Shown piece after piece: positions 18,603 through 29,119 of a stretch of 40,050 nucleotides of DNA. The notes below the pieces were generated by a model. The model saw only the letters and a list, made by a program, of their open reading frames with translations, made no database searches and had not been told where the DNA came from. The first letter of the stretch is position 1, and each line of letters opens with the position of its first letter. Made by a program: the position numbers and the translations under genes. The stretch comes from Pseudomonadota bacterium (GTDB lineage Bacteria > Pseudomonadota > Gammaproteobacteria > Burkholderiales > Burkholderiaceae_C). The stretch is from contig JAJXTO010000026.1 of the NCBI GenBank assembly GCA_021783695.1, positions 1 to 40,050 on the forward strand, given 5' to 3'.

Positions 18603-20522
18603 GTGTCGATGGTGACCTCCTCATTTCCCTTGCTGTCCCGCATGGCCTCGCCTGCAGATCTGCGTGCGCTCGACCGCGCGCATCTGCGCCAACTCGCGGT
18701 GGAACTGCGCGAATTCATTCTGCAATCTGTGTCACGCACCGGCGGGCATCTGTCGTCCAACCTCGGGACTGTCGAGTTGACCATTGCGCTGCATGCGGTA
18801 TTCGACACCCCGGAGGACAGGCTGGTGTGGGATGTCGGCCACCAGACCTATGCGCACAAAATCCTCACTGGGCGGCGCGAGGGCATGCGTGGGCTGCGGC
18901 AGAAGGGGGGCATTTCCGGGTTTCCTCGTCGCGAGGAATCGGTCTATGACACCTTCGGCACCGCACATTCGTCCACGTCCATTTCTGCTGCCCTAGGCAT
19001 GGCGCTGGCGGCACAGCGCAAGGGCGAATCACGCCGCGTGGTGGCCATCATTGGCGACGGCGCGCTCACTGGCGGCATGGCCTTCGAGGCGCTGAACAAC
19101 GCCGGGGTGCATCCCGAAGCTGATCTGCTGGTCGTGCTCAATGACAACGACATGTCGATCTCCCCGCCTGTCGGTGCCCTCAACCGTCACCTGACCGGCC
19201 TGCTGTCCGGCGGGTTGTTCACCGCCGCGCGCAGCACGGCCAAGCAGGTGCTCAGCGCCGCGCCACCGCTGCTGGGGCTGGCGCGGCGGCTGGAGGAATA
19301 CGCCAAGGGCCTGGTCGCACCGTCACCATTGTTCGAAGAATTGGGCGTGAAGTATTTCGGCCCGATCGACGGCCACGACCTCGACGCCCTGATCCCCACG
19401 CTGCACAACCTGCGCGAGATGCATGGCCCCATCCTGCTGCATGTGGTCACCAAGAAGGGCCAGGGCTACAAGCTGGCCGAGGCGGATCCAGTGGCTTATC
19501 ACGGGCCGGGAAAGTTCGATCCCGCCGTGGGGCTGGCTCCCAGCAAGCCGGGCAGGCCGCCCACCTTCACCCAGGTGTTCGGACAATGGCTGTGCGACAT
19601 GGCGCAGGTCGATGCCCGACTCGTGGGCATCACCCCGGCGATGCGCGAGGGCTCGGGCCTGGTGGAATTTGCCGAGCGCTTTCCGCAACGCTATTTCGAC
19701 GTGGGCATCGCCGAGCAGCACGCCGTGACCTTTGCCGCCGGACTGGCATGTGAAGGCTTGAAGCCGGTGGTGGCCATATATTCCACTTTTCTGCAGCGCG
19801 GCTACGACCAGCTGATCCACGATGTGGCCATTCAGAATCTGCCCGTGCTGTTTGCCGTGGACCGCGCCGGTGTGGTGGGCGCGGACGGTGCCACGCATAC
19901 CGGTGCATTCGACACCGCCTTCCTGCGCTGCGTGCCCAATATGAGCGTGCTCACACCGGCGGATGAAAACGAGTGCCGCCAGTTGCTCACCACGGGGTTT
20001 CGTCAGAACGGGCCTGTGGCCGTGCGCTATCCGCGTGGCAGCGGTGTCGGTATCGGCGTGGCGCAGGGCCTGACGGAACTGCCATGGGGTATGTCGCAGC
20101 CCCGGCGGGCCAGTGCGGCGATGTCGGGCAGGCGCATTGCCATTCTCGCCTTCGGCCCTGTGCTGTATGCTGCGCTGCAGGCGGCGGAAGAATTCGATGC
20201 CAGTGTGATCAATATGCGCTTTGTGAAGCCGCTCGACACCGCCGCGTTACTCACAGCCGCCCGCGGCCACGACGCCTTGGTTACGGTGGAGGAGGGCACG
20301 GTGATGGGCGGGGCTGGCTCGGCCTGCCTCGAGGCGTTGCAGGCGGCCGGTGAGCAGATCCCGGTGCTCAACCTCGGCCTGCCCGATGCCTGGCTCGAGC
20401 ATGGGGACCCGGCGCAGATCACTACCGATCTGGGACTGGATGCGGCTGGCATCGCCACATCCATCCGCACCCGGTTTGCCGCGCTGCTTGCCCTTGGGCT
20501 GAAGCGCGCGGCGAACGAATAG
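18603..20522 (+). CDS. dxs: 1-deoxy-D-xylulose-5-phosphate synthase
   Basis: A 639-residue thiamine-diphosphate enzyme that condenses pyruvate and glyceraldehyde-3-phosphate in the first step of the MEP isoprenoid pathway. Visible motifs are [15 protein letters not shown] near residue 45, the ThDP site [18 protein letters not shown] near 157 to DNDMSIS near 185, and the transketolase-type [15 protein letters not shown] near 372. The start is GTG 18603; ATG 18609 is an equal alternative. It ends a tight xseB-ispA-dsbB-dxs operon. Confidence 0.95.
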   Translation: MSMVTSSFPLLSRMASPADLRALDRAHLRQLAVELREFILQSVSRTGGHLSSNLGTVELTIALHAVFDTPEDRLVWDVGHQTYAHKILTGRREGMRGLRQKGGISGFPRREESVYDTFGTAHSSTSISAALGMALAAQRKGESRRVVAIIGDGALTGGMAFEALNNAGVHPEADLLVVLNDNDMSISPPVGALNRHLTGLLSGGLFTAARSTAKQVLSAAPPLLGLARRLEEYAKGLVAPSPLFEELGVKYFGPIDGHDLDALIPTLHNLREMHGPILLHVVTKKGQGYKLAEADPVAYHGPGKFDPAVGLAPSKPGRPPTFTQVFGQWLCDMAQVDARLVGITPAMREGSGLVEFAERFPQRYFDVGIAEQHAVTFAAGLACEGLKPVVAIYSTFLQRGYDQLIHDVAIQNLPVLFAVDRAGVVGADGATHTGAFDTAFLRCVPNMSVLTPADENECRQLLTTGFRQNGPVAVRYPRGSGVGIGVAQGLTELPWGMSQPRRASAAMSGRRIAILAFGPVLYAALQAAEEFDASVINMRFVKPLDTAALLTAARGHDALVTVEEGTVMGGAGSACLEALQAAGEQIPVLNLGLPDAWLEHGDPAQITTDLGLDAAGIATSIRTRFAALLALGLKRAANE

Positions 20523-20537
20523 CAAACAGGCGGCCGC

Positions 20538-21518
20538 TCATTGCCCGCGCGGTGACTTCCCGGAAAGGCAGTCGCGCAGATTGCCTGCCAGTTTTCGCAT
20601 CAATTGCGTGTAACCGTCCAGACCAAGCGGACCTTTGGCACCGAGCGGGTCGAGGCTGCCCAGGCGGGCCTTGCTGTCTTCGATCAGGGTCTGCACCAGC
20701 CGCGGCTCGAACTGTGGCTCAGAAAACACGCACACCACGCCCAGCGCCTTGATCTTGTCACGCATCTGGTTCACGCGCCGGGCGTTGGCCATGGCGTCCG
20801 GGCTGACCAGAATCGAACCCACGGCATGCAGGCCGAACGCCTGTTCAAAATACTGGAACGCATCGTGAAACACGATGAAGGGCTCGTCCTTGACCGGGGC
20901 AAGTTGCGACGTGAGTTCAGCGCTCATGGCGTCGATGCGCTGCACGGCCTGCTCCGCGTTGGCACGGTATTGCGCCGCATGGTGCGGATCCATCGTTTCG
21001 AGCGCGCCTGCGGCGCTGCGCACGATCACCTTGGCATTGGTCGGCGAGAGCCAGAGGTGACCATCGAAGCTGCCGGTGTGCGCATGGTCATGGGTGTCTG
21101 GCGTGGAGGGTTGCAGCGCGGGCGCGGGGCGCTTGCGCTCCCAGTCGCCGCCGACACGCGCTGCCAGCAAGTGCATGCCGGGCTGGGTGGACAGGGTGAT
21201 GACGCGAGCGCTTTTGGGCAGCGCCCTGGTGATTTTTGTCAAGGCGGGCTCGACATCGGGCCCGATCCAGAACACAAGCTGCGCCTGTTCCGCAACCGCG
21301 CGCTCCGAGGGTCTGAAGGCGTAGGTATGGGGCGAACTGCCTGGGGGAATCAGCACCGTGGGTGTTCCCACGCCGGACATGACGGCGGCAACCAGATCGC
21401 CCACGGGCTTGATGCTGACGGCCACTCTGGGTGCTGTTTCGGCATGGGCGGCGCAAGGCGCAATCAGGGCGCCGAGCACCAAGGCTGCGGAGTAGAGACT
21501 GCGTGTGATGCGTTGCAT
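20538..21518 (-). CDS. znuA: Zinc ABC transporter, periplasmic binding protein
   Basis: A 326-residue cluster A-I metal-binding protein. A signal peptide (MQRITRSLYSAALVLGALIA, cleavage near AHA-ETAPR) leads to VAVSIKPVGDLVAAVM. Metal ligands expected of ZnuA are visible: His in GSSPHTYAF, His in FDGHLWLSPTNA and His in IVFHDAFQYFEQAFGL. A short histidine/aspartate loop (DTHDHAHTG near residue 145) is typical of zinc rather than manganese members. It is divergent from znuCB across a Zur-box candidate. Confidence 0.93.
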   Translation of the reverse strand: MQRITRSLYSAALVLGALIAPCAAHAETAPRVAVSIKPVGDLVAAVMSGVGTPTVLIPPGSSPHTYAFRPSERAVAEQAQLVFWIGPDVEPALTKITRALPKSARVITLSTQPGMHLLAARVGGDWERKRPAPALQPSTPDTHDHAHTGSFDGHLWLSPTNAKVIVRSAAGALETMDPHHAAQYRANAEQAVQRIDAMSAELTSQLAPVKDEPFIVFHDAFQYFEQAFGLHAVGSILVSPDAMANARRVNQMRDKIKALGVVCVFSEPQFEPRLVQTLIEDSKARLGSLDPLGAKGPLGLDGYTQLMRKLAGNLRDCLSGKSPRGQ

Positions 21519-21547
21519 GGTTCGAGAATTGAGAGGATCTATATTTA

Positions 21548-21560
21548 GTTACAATATAAC
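21548..21560. promoter_or_regulatory. Zur-box candidate between znuA and znuCB
   Basis: GTTACAATATAAC matches the inner core of the proteobacterial Zur operator (GTTATA-N-TATAAC) with one change. It is centred 36 bp upstream of znuA and 30 bp upstream of znuC. A single site here could repress both divergent transcripts when zinc is sufficient. Zur itself is not in the window. Confidence 0.75.
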
Positions 21561-21583
21561 AGTTGCAACTCGATCGTTCTGAC

Positions 21584-22354
21584 GTGTCAACCCCCAATCC
21601 CCTGATCCGCCTCGACAACATCAGTCTGCAGCGCAATGGCACTGTGCTCTTGTCCGGGGTAAGTCTGCAGGTGCTGCCACGGCAGATCGTCACCCTGGTC
21701 GGCCCGAACGGCGCTGGCAAGACCACGCTGGTGCGCGTGCTGCTCGGCCTGATTGCCGCGGACACTGGCACGGTGCGCCGACGGGACAAACTGGTGATCG
21801 GCTATGTGCCGCAGCGCTTCAGCCCGCCGCCGAGCCTGCCAATGGACGTGGACGGTTTTCTGCGCCTGGCTGGACGCAGCACGCCGCAGCAGCGCCAGCG
21901 GGTGCTCGACGACAACGGCGCCGGCGGCCTGCCGCAGCGGCCGCTGCGGGCGCTTTCCGGGGGCGAGATGCAGCGCGTGCTGCTCGCCCGGGCGCTGCTG
22001 CGAAGGCCCGATCTGCTTGTGCTCGACGAACCCGCGCAGGGGCTGGATGTGCAGGGCCAGCAGGATCTGTACGACCTGATCGTGCGCCTGCGTGACTCCA
22101 CAGGATGCGGCGTGCTGATGATTTCGCATGATCTGCATCTGGTCATGGCCGCCACCGACGAGGTGATCTGTCTGGAGCGCCATGTGTGCTGCGTGGGCAG
22201 GCCCGAGGACATCAGCGTGCATCCGGAATATCTGCGCCTGTTCGGGCGCGACATGGCCGGGCTGGCGCTGTATCGCCATCATCACGATCATCATCACAAC
22301 CTGCACGGCGACATCGTTCCCGATGCGTCGCAACAGGAACACCGCCATGACTGA
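21584..22354 (+). CDS. znuC: Zinc ABC transporter, ATPase
   Basis: A 256-residue ABC ATPase with Walker A GPNGAGKTTLV near residue 40, signature LSGGEMQRVLLARALL and Walker B LLVLDEPAQGLD, with switch histidine ISHDLHLV. The C-terminus is unusually rich in histidine (YRHHHDHHHNLHGD near 230), which suggests metal sensing or storage. The start is GTG 21584, because the upstream in-frame TTG would place the Zur box over the coding start region and adds non-family residues. It overlaps znuB by 8 bp. Confidence 0.92.
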   Translation: MSTPNPLIRLDNISLQRNGTVLLSGVSLQVLPRQIVTLVGPNGAGKTTLVRVLLGLIAADTGTVRRRDKLVIGYVPQRFSPPPSLPMDVDGFLRLAGRSTPQQRQRVLDDNGAGGLPQRPLRALSGGEMQRVLLARALLRRPDLLVLDEPAQGLDVQGQQDLYDLIVRLRDSTGCGVLMISHDLHLVMAATDEVICLERHVCCVGRPEDISVHPEYLRLFGRDMAGLALYRHHHDHHHNLHGDIVPDASQQEHRHD

Positions 22355-23147
22355 ATTCCTGCTGCCCGATTTCGTCTGGCGCGCGCTGCTGGGCGGCGTG
22401 GGTGTGGCGCTGCTGGCCGGGCCGCTGGGCTGCTTTGTTGTATGGCGGCGCATGGCCTACTTTGGCGAAACCCTGGCGCATTCGGCGTTCCTGGGCGTCG
22501 GGCTGGGATTGCTGCTGCACCTCGATCCTCTCATCGGCGTGTTTGCGGTGAGCGTGGTCATCGCCGTCCTACTGGCACGCCGCAATCCGGCAGACGGCGT
22601 GGGCGAGGACACCTTGCTTGGCCTGCTGGCACACACCAGTCTGGCGCTGGGCCTGGTGGTGCTGGCATTCATGGAGGATGTGCGTGTCGATTTGTTCTCC
22701 TACCTGTTCGGCGACATCCTGGCGCTTCGCGCCGCCGATCTGTGGTGGGTGGCCCTGATCGATCTCGTTGGCCTGTCGGTTGTGGCCTGGCTATGGCAGA
22801 GCCTGCTGGCGCTGGCCGTGCATGAAGAACTCGCAGCGGTAGAGGGCCGCAGGGTCAAGTGGCTGCAACTGGCCTTCATGCTGGTGCTCGCGGTGTTTAT
22901 CGCCCTGGCGATGAAGCTCGTGGGCATTTTGCTGACGGTGGCCATGCTCATCATTCCGGCGGCGGCGGCGCGGCGCCTGGCGCGTACTCCGCTGCAGATG
23001 GCATGGGGCGCGGTGGTGGTTGGTTCCGTGTCTGTCGTCCTCGGGATGCTGGCCTCGCTGCATTCCGATGTGCCCTCCGGCCCGGCCATGGTGGTGGCAG
23101 CGGCCGCGTTGTTTCTGCTGTTGCGCGTGCTGCCTGCGCGGGGATGA
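22347..23147 (+). CDS. znuB: Zinc ABC transporter, permease
   Basis: A 266-residue ABC-3 family membrane protein with about eight helices. It begins MTEFLLPDFVWRALLGGVGV, with CFVVWRRMAYFGETLAHSAF near residue 30 (the ATPase coupling region) and LLTVAMLIIPAAAARRLART near 205, both family hallmarks. It forms the zinc channel with ZnuC. Its ATG lies inside the end of znuC, so the two are co-translated. Confidence 0.93.
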   Translation: MTEFLLPDFVWRALLGGVGVALLAGPLGCFVVWRRMAYFGETLAHSAFLGVGLGLLLHLDPLIGVFAVSVVIAVLLARRNPADGVGEDTLLGLLAHTSLALGLVVLAFMEDVRVDLFSYLFGDILALRAADLWWVALIDLVGLSVVAWLWQSLLALAVHEELAAVEGRRVKWLQLAFMLVLAVFIALAMKLVGILLTVAMLIIPAAAARRLARTPLQMAWGAVVVGSVSVVLGMLASLHSDVPSGPAMVVAAAALFLLLRVLPARG

Positions 23148-23268
23148 GCCGGGCCGACATTTCCGCAAACCGCGCAAGGATGCGCACAGTCCGGGATAAT
23201 CCGAGAACTTTTCTCAACAATGCCCCGGGCCGGTGGCGCGCGCGTTGCACCGCCCAACCCGTCACCCC

Positions 23269-24057
23269 ATGAACAAACCCTTCGAAGCCATTCCGGATAT
23301 TCAAAGCACGGTCGACGAGCGTCACATCGCCATTCAGCGCGTCGGCATCAAGGGTTTGCGTTACCCGCTGAACGTGCGTCTGCGCGATGGCAGCATTCTC
23401 CCGAGCATCGCGCAGGTTACCGCGGATGTGGCGCTGCCTGCCGAGAAAAAAGGCACGCACATGTCGCGTTTCGTCGAGTTGCTCGAAGCGATGCCCGAGT
23501 CGATGGACGCCGCCGCCTTTACCAGCCTGACGCGGCAGATGCTGCCCAAGCTCAGCGCCACGGCGGGACGGCTGGAGTTCGCGTTCACCCTGTTCCTGCG
23601 CAAGGCCGCGCCAGTATCCGGGGTGCAAAGCCTGCTCGATTACGAGGCCGGCTGGATCGCCGAGGCGCGGGGCGAGCAGGTCAGGCTGACCGCGAAGGTC
23701 ATGGTGCCGGTCAAGTCGCTGTGTCCGTGCTCCAAGGAGATTTCGGATTACGGCGCGCACAACCAGCGCTCGCACATCACCATCACCGCCGAGTTGCTGC
23801 AGCCTGTGGCGCTGGAAGAGCTGATCCGCATTGCCGAGGAGGAGGCGTCTTGCGAAATCTGGGGGCTGCTCAAGCGCCCGGACGAAAAATATGTCACCGA
23901 GCACGCCTACGAAAACCCCAAGTTCGTCGAGGATCTGGTGCGCGACGTCGCCGCACGGCTCAATGCCGATCCGCGTATCGGGCACTATGTGGCCGAGGCG
24001 GAAAACTTCGAGTCCATCCACAACCACTCTGCCTACGCACTGATCGAGCGCCCCTGA
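23269..24057 (+). CDS. folE2: GTP cyclohydrolase IB (FolE2)
   Basis: A 262-residue FolE2 that makes dihydroneopterin triphosphate from GTP, the first step of folate and queuosine-related pterin synthesis. It begins [13 protein letters not shown], has [13 protein letters not shown] near residue 25 and the catalytic cysteine region [20 protein letters not shown] near 147. FolE2 works without zinc and in many bacteria replaces zinc-dependent FolE when zinc is scarce, which fits its place 121 bp after znuB. I see no Zur box in that gap, so control through the znuCB transcript is likely. Confidence 0.93.
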   Translation: MNKPFEAIPDIQSTVDERHIAIQRVGIKGLRYPLNVRLRDGSILPSIAQVTADVALPAEKKGTHMSRFVELLEAMPESMDAAAFTSLTRQMLPKLSATAGRLEFAFTLFLRKAAPVSGVQSLLDYEAGWIAEARGEQVRLTAKVMVPVKSLCPCSKEISDYGAHNQRSHITITAELLQPVALEELIRIAEEEASCEIWGLLKRPDEKYVTEHAYENPKFVEDLVRDVAARLNADPRIGHYVAEAENFESIHNHSAYALIERP

Positions 24058-24086
24058 GCTTCACCGCGCGGTAAAGCGCGCCTGCA

Positions 24087-26690
24087 TCAAGCGCAATCGC
24101 GAAGGGCCTTGAGCTGGTAGAGCGCATCGAGCGCCTGACGCGGGGTGAGTGTGTCCGGGTCGGTGGCGTCCAGGGTGTCGAACAGGTCTTGCAGCGCGGC
24201 GCTGACTGTCGGCGGGGCGTCGTGCCCGGCAGCGGGCTGCGGTTCGGTGTCCGCAGTCTCGGCAAACAGATCGAGCTGCGCTTCTTGCTGCTGGTGCTGG
24301 CGCTCCAGCGCGTCCAGGCGCCTGCGCGCATCGCGGATCACCGCCGCTGGCACTCCGGCAAGCTGGGCCACCTGCACGCCATAGCTGCGGCTGGCCGGGC
24401 CTTCGTGCACTTCGTGCAGGAACACGATGCCCTGCGGCGTCTCCGCCGCGCCGACATGCACATTGGCCGCCTGCGGATGACGCTGCACCATGTCGGTCAG
24501 CTCAAAGTAATGGGTCGCAAACAGGGTGAGGCTACGGTTGCGGTCGTGCAGTTGCGCGGCAATGGCGGCGGCCAGCGCCAGGCCGTCGAAGGTGGAGGTG
24601 CCGCGCCCGACTTCGTCCATCAACACCAGGCTGTGCGGCGTGGCCTGCCGCAGTAAGGCGGCGGTTTCGGCCATCTCGACCATGAAGGTGGATTGCCCTC
24701 CGGCCAGATCGTCCGAGGCGCCGATGCGGGTGTAGATCGCATCCAGCGGCCCGATGCGCGCGCTGCGGGCCGGAACATAACTGCCCAGATACGCCAGCAG
24801 CGCGATCAGCGCGGTCTGCCGCATATAGGTGGACTTGCCGCCCATGTTCGGGCCGGTGAGGATGAGCAGACGGCGTTGCGCGTCCAGCCGGCAATCGTTG
24901 GGGATGAAGCGATCCACCCGGCTTTCGATCACGGGATGCCGTCCGCCGTCGATGTCGATCCCTGGCGTTTCCACCAGCTCGGGGCAGACCCAGCCATAGG
25001 TGCTGGCGCGCTCGGCCAGCGCCGCGAGGGTGTCGAGCAGAGCCACGGCGTGCGCGGCACGGCGGATGGCGGACAGTTCGGGTTGAAGCGCCTCGATCAC
25101 GCTGTCGAACAGCACTTTTTCCCGCGCCAGCGCACGGTCTTGCGCAGAGAGCGCCTTGTCCTCGAAGGCTTTGAGCTCCGGGGTGATGTAACGCTCCGCG
25201 CCCTTGAGAGTCTGGCGGCGGCGGTAGTCGTCGGGCACCTTGTCGGTCTGGCCGTGGGTGACTTCGATGAAAAAGCCATGCACCTTGTTGTATTGCACCC
25301 GCAGATTGGCAATGCCGGTGCGCGCGCGCTCGCGCTGCTCCAGCTCCATGAGGAAACTGCCGCAATCGGTGTCGATGGCGCGCAGCGTGTCGAGTTCGGC
25401 ATCGAAGCCGGGGGCGATGACCCCGCCATCGCGCAGATTCAGCGCGGGCTCGGGGGCAATGGCCTGATGCAGCAGATTGGCTGCGGTGGGGGGCAGGTCG
25501 AGCTGCTGATCGATGGTGTGCAGCAGCGCGCCGCGCTCGAAGGCCGCAGCCTGCGCACGCAGCGCGGGCAGGCGCTGCAATCCGTCGCGCAGGGCGGAGA
25601 GTTCCCGCGGCTTGGCCTGCTTGAGCGCAATGCGGGCGGAGATCCGCTCCAGATCGGCCATGCCGCGCAGACTGGCGCGCAGCGCGGGCAAGGCGCCGTC
25701 CTGCAGCGCCTGCAAGGCCGCGTGACGGCTGCGGGAGATCGTCGCGTCGCGCGGCGGGGCTTGGAGCCAGTCGCGCAGCAGACGGCTGCCGGCGGCGGTC
25801 TGGCAGGTGTCGAGATGCGAGAGCAGGGTGGGGCCGTCGTCGCCACGCAGGGGGAGGAGGATTTCGAGGTTGCGCCGCGCCACTGCGTCCAGCCGGAGGG
25901 TGTGTTCGGCACGCTCCACCCGCAGATCGGCCAGCAGAGGCAGAATGCCACCCTGCGTCTGCTCGGCGTAAGTGAGCAGGGCCGCGGCGGCGGCATGGGC
26001 GGCGCCGAGTGCTTGCGCGTCGAAACCGCCCAGATGCGCCACCTGGAGATGGGCGCATAGCTTGCGTAACCCGAGCGCTGCGTCGAAATGCCAGTCCGGG
26101 CGGGAGGTGGTGAAGGGCCGCTGCGCAGCGGCCGGCAGGGTGTGGTTCTGCGGCCACAGTAGTTCAGCCGGGGTGATGCGCGCCAGCCAGTCGGGAAGGG
26201 CGGCCGCCTCGCATTGCGCCAGGGTGATGCCGCCGCCACTGAGCGCCATCCAGGCCAGCCCCCAGTCGCCACGCGCCGATTTTGCGGGCGCAACCGCCAG
26301 CAGCACGGCGTCGCGTTTGTCGTCGAGCAGGGTCTGCTCAGTCAGCGTGCCCGGCGTGACGACCCGCACCACGCGGCGTTCGACCAGGCCCTTGGCAAGC
26401 GCCGGATCGCCGATCTGCTCGCAAATGGCAGCAGATTCACCGAGTTTCACCAGTCTAGCCAGATAGCCGTCGAGCGCCTGAGCCGGGATACCCGCCATGA
26501 TGACCGGCTCGCCCGCCGATTGCCCGCGTCGGGTCAGCGTGATGTCGAGCAGGCGGGCAGCTTTCTCCGCGTCAGCGTAGAACAACTCGTAAAAATCCCC
26601 CATGCGGCACAGTAGCAGCGCGTCTGGATGCTGCGCCTTCATCCCCAGATATTGCTGCATCAGTGGGGTGTGATTTATTTCGTTTTTCAA
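24087..26690 (-). CDS. mutS: DNA mismatch repair protein MutS
   Basis: An 867-residue full-length MutS. The mismatch-probing Phe-x-Glu motif is in [20 protein letters not shown] near residue 31. The ATPase has Walker [14 protein letters not shown] near 617, Walker [17 protein letters not shown] near 690 and [12 protein letters not shown] near 730. It recognises mispairs and recruits MutL. The start region is AT-rich on the upstream side, where a long non-coding interval begins. It is convergent with folE2 with a 29-bp gap. Confidence 0.96.
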   Translation of the reverse strand: MKNEINHTPLMQQYLGMKAQHPDALLLCRMGDFYELFYADAEKAARLLDITLTRRGQSAGEPVIMAGIPAQALDGYLARLVKLGESAAICEQIGDPALAKGLVERRVVRVVTPGTLTEQTLLDDKRDAVLLAVAPAKSARGDWGLAWMALSGGGITLAQCEAAALPDWLARITPAELLWPQNHTLPAAAQRPFTTSRPDWHFDAALGLRKLCAHLQVAHLGGFDAQALGAAHAAAAALLTYAEQTQGGILPLLADLRVERAEHTLRLDAVARRNLEILLPLRGDDGPTLLSHLDTCQTAAGSRLLRDWLQAPPRDATISRSRHAALQALQDGALPALRASLRGMADLERISARIALKQAKPRELSALRDGLQRLPALRAQAAAFERGALLHTIDQQLDLPPTAANLLHQAIAPEPALNLRDGGVIAPGFDAELDTLRAIDTDCGSFLMELEQRERARTGIANLRVQYNKVHGFFIEVTHGQTDKVPDDYRRRQTLKGAERYITPELKAFEDKALSAQDRALAREKVLFDSVIEALQPELSAIRRAAHAVALLDTLAALAERASTYGWVCPELVETPGIDIDGGRHPVIESRVDRFIPNDCRLDAQRRLLILTGPNMGGKSTYMRQTALIALLAYLGSYVPARSARIGPLDAIYTRIGASDDLAGGQSTFMVEMAETAALLRQATPHSLVLMDEVGRGTSTFDGLALAAAIAAQLHDRNRSLTLFATHYFELTDMVQRHPQAANVHVGAAETPQGIVFLHEVHEGPASRSYGVQVAQLAGVPAAVIRDARRRLDALERQHQQQEAQLDLFAETADTEPQPAAGHDAPPTVSAALQDLFDTLDATDPDTLTPRQALDALYQLKALRDCA

Positions 26691-27360
26691 GTGATTTTAT
26701 TGAAAAAATTTTATAAATAAATTTAATAAATGAATTTATATCAATCTAGTCTGTGGACACAGAATGCATACAAGAACCAAGACGCCCAATACAACCCAAT
26801 TGCAATTCTTTCGGCGGGTAAATTTTCCCATCCGCGCATAGAAATTACGCCGCACCGCAGAGTTTTCGGAACAAGTTATACCAAACAGCTTCTTCCTTTC
26901 GGAATTCGATGCAGGCACGGCCCGGCCAATCCAGCCTGAGCAGTATTTGACCATTGACACGCACCCAGTGCTTCGCCATTTGCATGCAATCCAGGTCGCC
27001 GATTTGATTCAGTGGGGAAAATTGATAAGCTGATGGACGTGATAGCACGAAAGGTCGAACACGGCCTGCAAAAATTCTATAAATCACTCTATCTCCTGTT
27101 TTTCCGTTGGATAAGAAGCCAAAATTATGCGCTGGATCAGGTTGGCTTCAGACCAGATCTTTCCATGCGAGTTTGACGGGTCTAGAGTGTGCGCACATCG
27201 CCCGATGCGCGGTTGTGCGTCCCGCCTGAGCAGTCCGGGGCAGGGGCAGATCAAAATGAGATTTGAACGGATGTTGTAAAGTGTCTGAAATCGATTCTTT
27301 CGGCATTGCGCATGTGCGTGTAGATTTACAGGCAGGATACTAAATAATTAGGTTAATAAA
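26691..27360. other. AT-rich interval without a clear gene
   Basis: This 670-bp stretch between mutS and the EAL gene is clearly lower in GC than its surroundings, most strongly at 26690-26760. Short open frames exist on the minus strand (for example 26845-27087, containing AKHWVRVNGQILLRLDWPGR), but I recognise no family, and none has a convincing ribosome site. It probably holds the mutS promoter and the edge of transferred DNA. Confidence 0.5.
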
Positions 27361-28130
27361 ATGTTAATTGATAAACAGAATATTATTGTTCCGGATCCAG
27401 GATGTAAAATATGTGCAGGGCCTCTGCCATTTGAATTTACCTTTGCATATCAACCCATTATTAATTTTCGTACAAAAGACATCTTTGCCTTTGAGGCACT
27501 TGTCCGCGGCCCCGATGCACAAGGGGCTAAATGGGTATTAGATCAAATACAGAAGATAATCGATATCGGTTCGACCAGGAATGCCGGATTCGGTCGATCA
27601 GGCTCGCACATCAGCTTAACATAAAGGTCCGCCTATCGATTAATTTTATGCCGAATGCGATTTACAATCCCAATCTTTGTTTGCGAACAACGCTTGAGGC
27701 AGCGAAGAGTTGTGGATTTGACACGAGCAAAATAATTTTTGAAGTGCTGGAAGATCAGAAAATAAATTCACCTGAAAAATTAAAAGAAGTATTTGATGTT
27801 TATCAGAGTAACGGATTTTCTACAGCGATTGATGATTTCGGCTCTGGTTACGCTGGATTAAGGCTTCTCACCGATCTCATGCCGAATATTATAAAAATTG
27901 ATATGGGGCTGGTTCGTGATATCGATAAGACAAGACCCAAGCAAGCGGCAGTCAAAGGAATTATAGCAACCGCTCAAGAGCTGGATATATCTGTTATAGC
28001 AGAAGGGGTAGAAAGTCTAAGCGAGGTTGAGTGGCTTGAAGAGCACGGCATTGAATTAATGCAGGGATATTTTTTCTCAAAACCTTTATTCGTGCGTCTC
28101 ATTTCTCCGGAGGAGATTTTCATGGTTTGA
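27361..28130 (+). pseudogene. EAL-domain c-di-GMP phosphodiesterase, frameshifted
   Basis: Two frames together encode one EAL domain of about 255 residues. The first (from ATG 27361) has FAYQPIINFRTKDIFAFEAL and VRG. The second resumes as TEDNRYRFDQECR and carries LSINFMPNAIY, IIFEVLED, IDDFGSGYAGL, IIKIDMGLVRDID, VIAEGVES and MQGYFFSKP, covering the catalytic set of active phosphodiesterases. One base appears missing near 27547-27550, turning DQI-TEDNR into two frames. No other lesion is seen, so it is either a very recent pseudogene or a sequencing error. The gene is AT-rich. The 28131-28405 stretch after it shows no gene. Confidence 0.82.
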
Positions 28131-28405
28131 ATCTGTATGAATTAAAATATTCAAAAGAATATTGAATGCGGTATATTGCACAACCAGGCCCGACTGGAAC
28201 AAGGTGTAAGCGCTGCGCTTGATTCGCCCTCGTGTTGAGAATGGCTGTCGAGTTCCAGATAATTGGCCTCCGCCATTTCGTTACCTCCATGATTGCTCCA
28301 TTTGTCTCCGGACGGAGCACATGGCGAGATGGGATCTGTCCCCACTGAAAAGCGTCACTGTTGCACGGTATGTGGCGAAATCGGTCGGATTGGATCCGCC
28401 CTTGT

Positions 28406-29051
28406 TCAGAGGGCTATGTTTTGCACTTCAACGGCAACTTCGTTGCGGCGAAAGGCAGGCAGGGTCCACGGTGGATCGTAAAATTAGGCAACAGGTGTTC
28501 CAGACGCACGCCAAGACGTTTTGGCAATCCATTCCAGCGGGCGTGTCTGTTGTAGAGCGACTGCTGCCGGGTTACTGCTGCCAGAAAAGCACAGCACAGC
28601 GTAACCGGCGGCAGGCATGATGATCAGGTGAACGAGCGGATCATTCGGAGTTGGCAAGGTCTCCAACGTATTGTTCGCGGAATACAAAAGCTGATCACCC
28701 AGCCTTGCGCTGAACGTGACTGGGTGACGGGAGCCGTCATGGCAATTCTGTCACCGCCGGATTGAGCCACGGGCGCCATCATGGCAAACGTTTTGTTGCT
28801 GCGATTGGTGCCGAAAATATAGGCGGCGAAGCGGTGTGAACGGCGGTCGGATTCTTTGGTCGCGAGCCGCACTGGCACTGGCTTCGACCGTCGTTTCTGC
28901 CGCAATCCGCGGTGAATAATGGCGGATTTCGACAGGGCCATCTGGGAGATCACGCTAGATTCTGGCTCCGGTTTGCCCGAACGAATGCCAAAGACCGAGC
29001 AGCCCGAAAGAAACAGCGTCGCCAGCATAGGGGGATGGAGAGCCTTTTCAT
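28406..29051 (-). pseudogene. SOUL-family heme-binding lipoprotein, broken
   Basis: Read on the minus strand, pieces in different frames line up with a SOUL/HBP heme-binding protein. They are a lipobox start (LATLFLSGCSVFG), VEIRHYSPRIAAETTVEAS, RFAAYIFGTNRSNKTFAMMA, DRIAMTAPVTQS, WVISFCIP, NTLETLPTPNDPLVHL, YAVLCFSGS and finally FYDPPWTLPAFRRNEVAVEV. At least three frame changes (near 28945, 28860 and 28685) and one in-frame TAA (28484-28486) separate them. The gene is dead. It lies between the EAL and BLUF genes. Confidence 0.78.
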
Positions 29052-29119
29052 ATTGAGGTCTCAGGCTGGGTCGTTGCGTCCAGCGCGGCGGGCGAGAACA
29101 AAAGCCCGCAATTGCCAGA

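Noticed and set aside
23148-23268. Searched for a second Zur box before folE2.
   Set aside because: No GTTATA-N-TATAAC-like sequence was seen in this gap.
24693-26060. A 455-codon plus-strand frame opposite mutS.
   Set aside because: Antisense shadow of mutS, which has complete ATPase and mismatch-binding motifs.
26845-27087. An 80-codon minus-strand frame upstream of mutS.
   Set aside because: Part reads like protein (VRVNGQILLRLDWPG), but there is no family match I can name and no convincing start, so it is described only as part of the interval.
28219-28620. A 133-codon plus-strand frame between the EAL and BLUF genes.
   Set aside because: It lies mostly antisense to the SOUL pseudogene, has no recognisable domain and no ribosome site.
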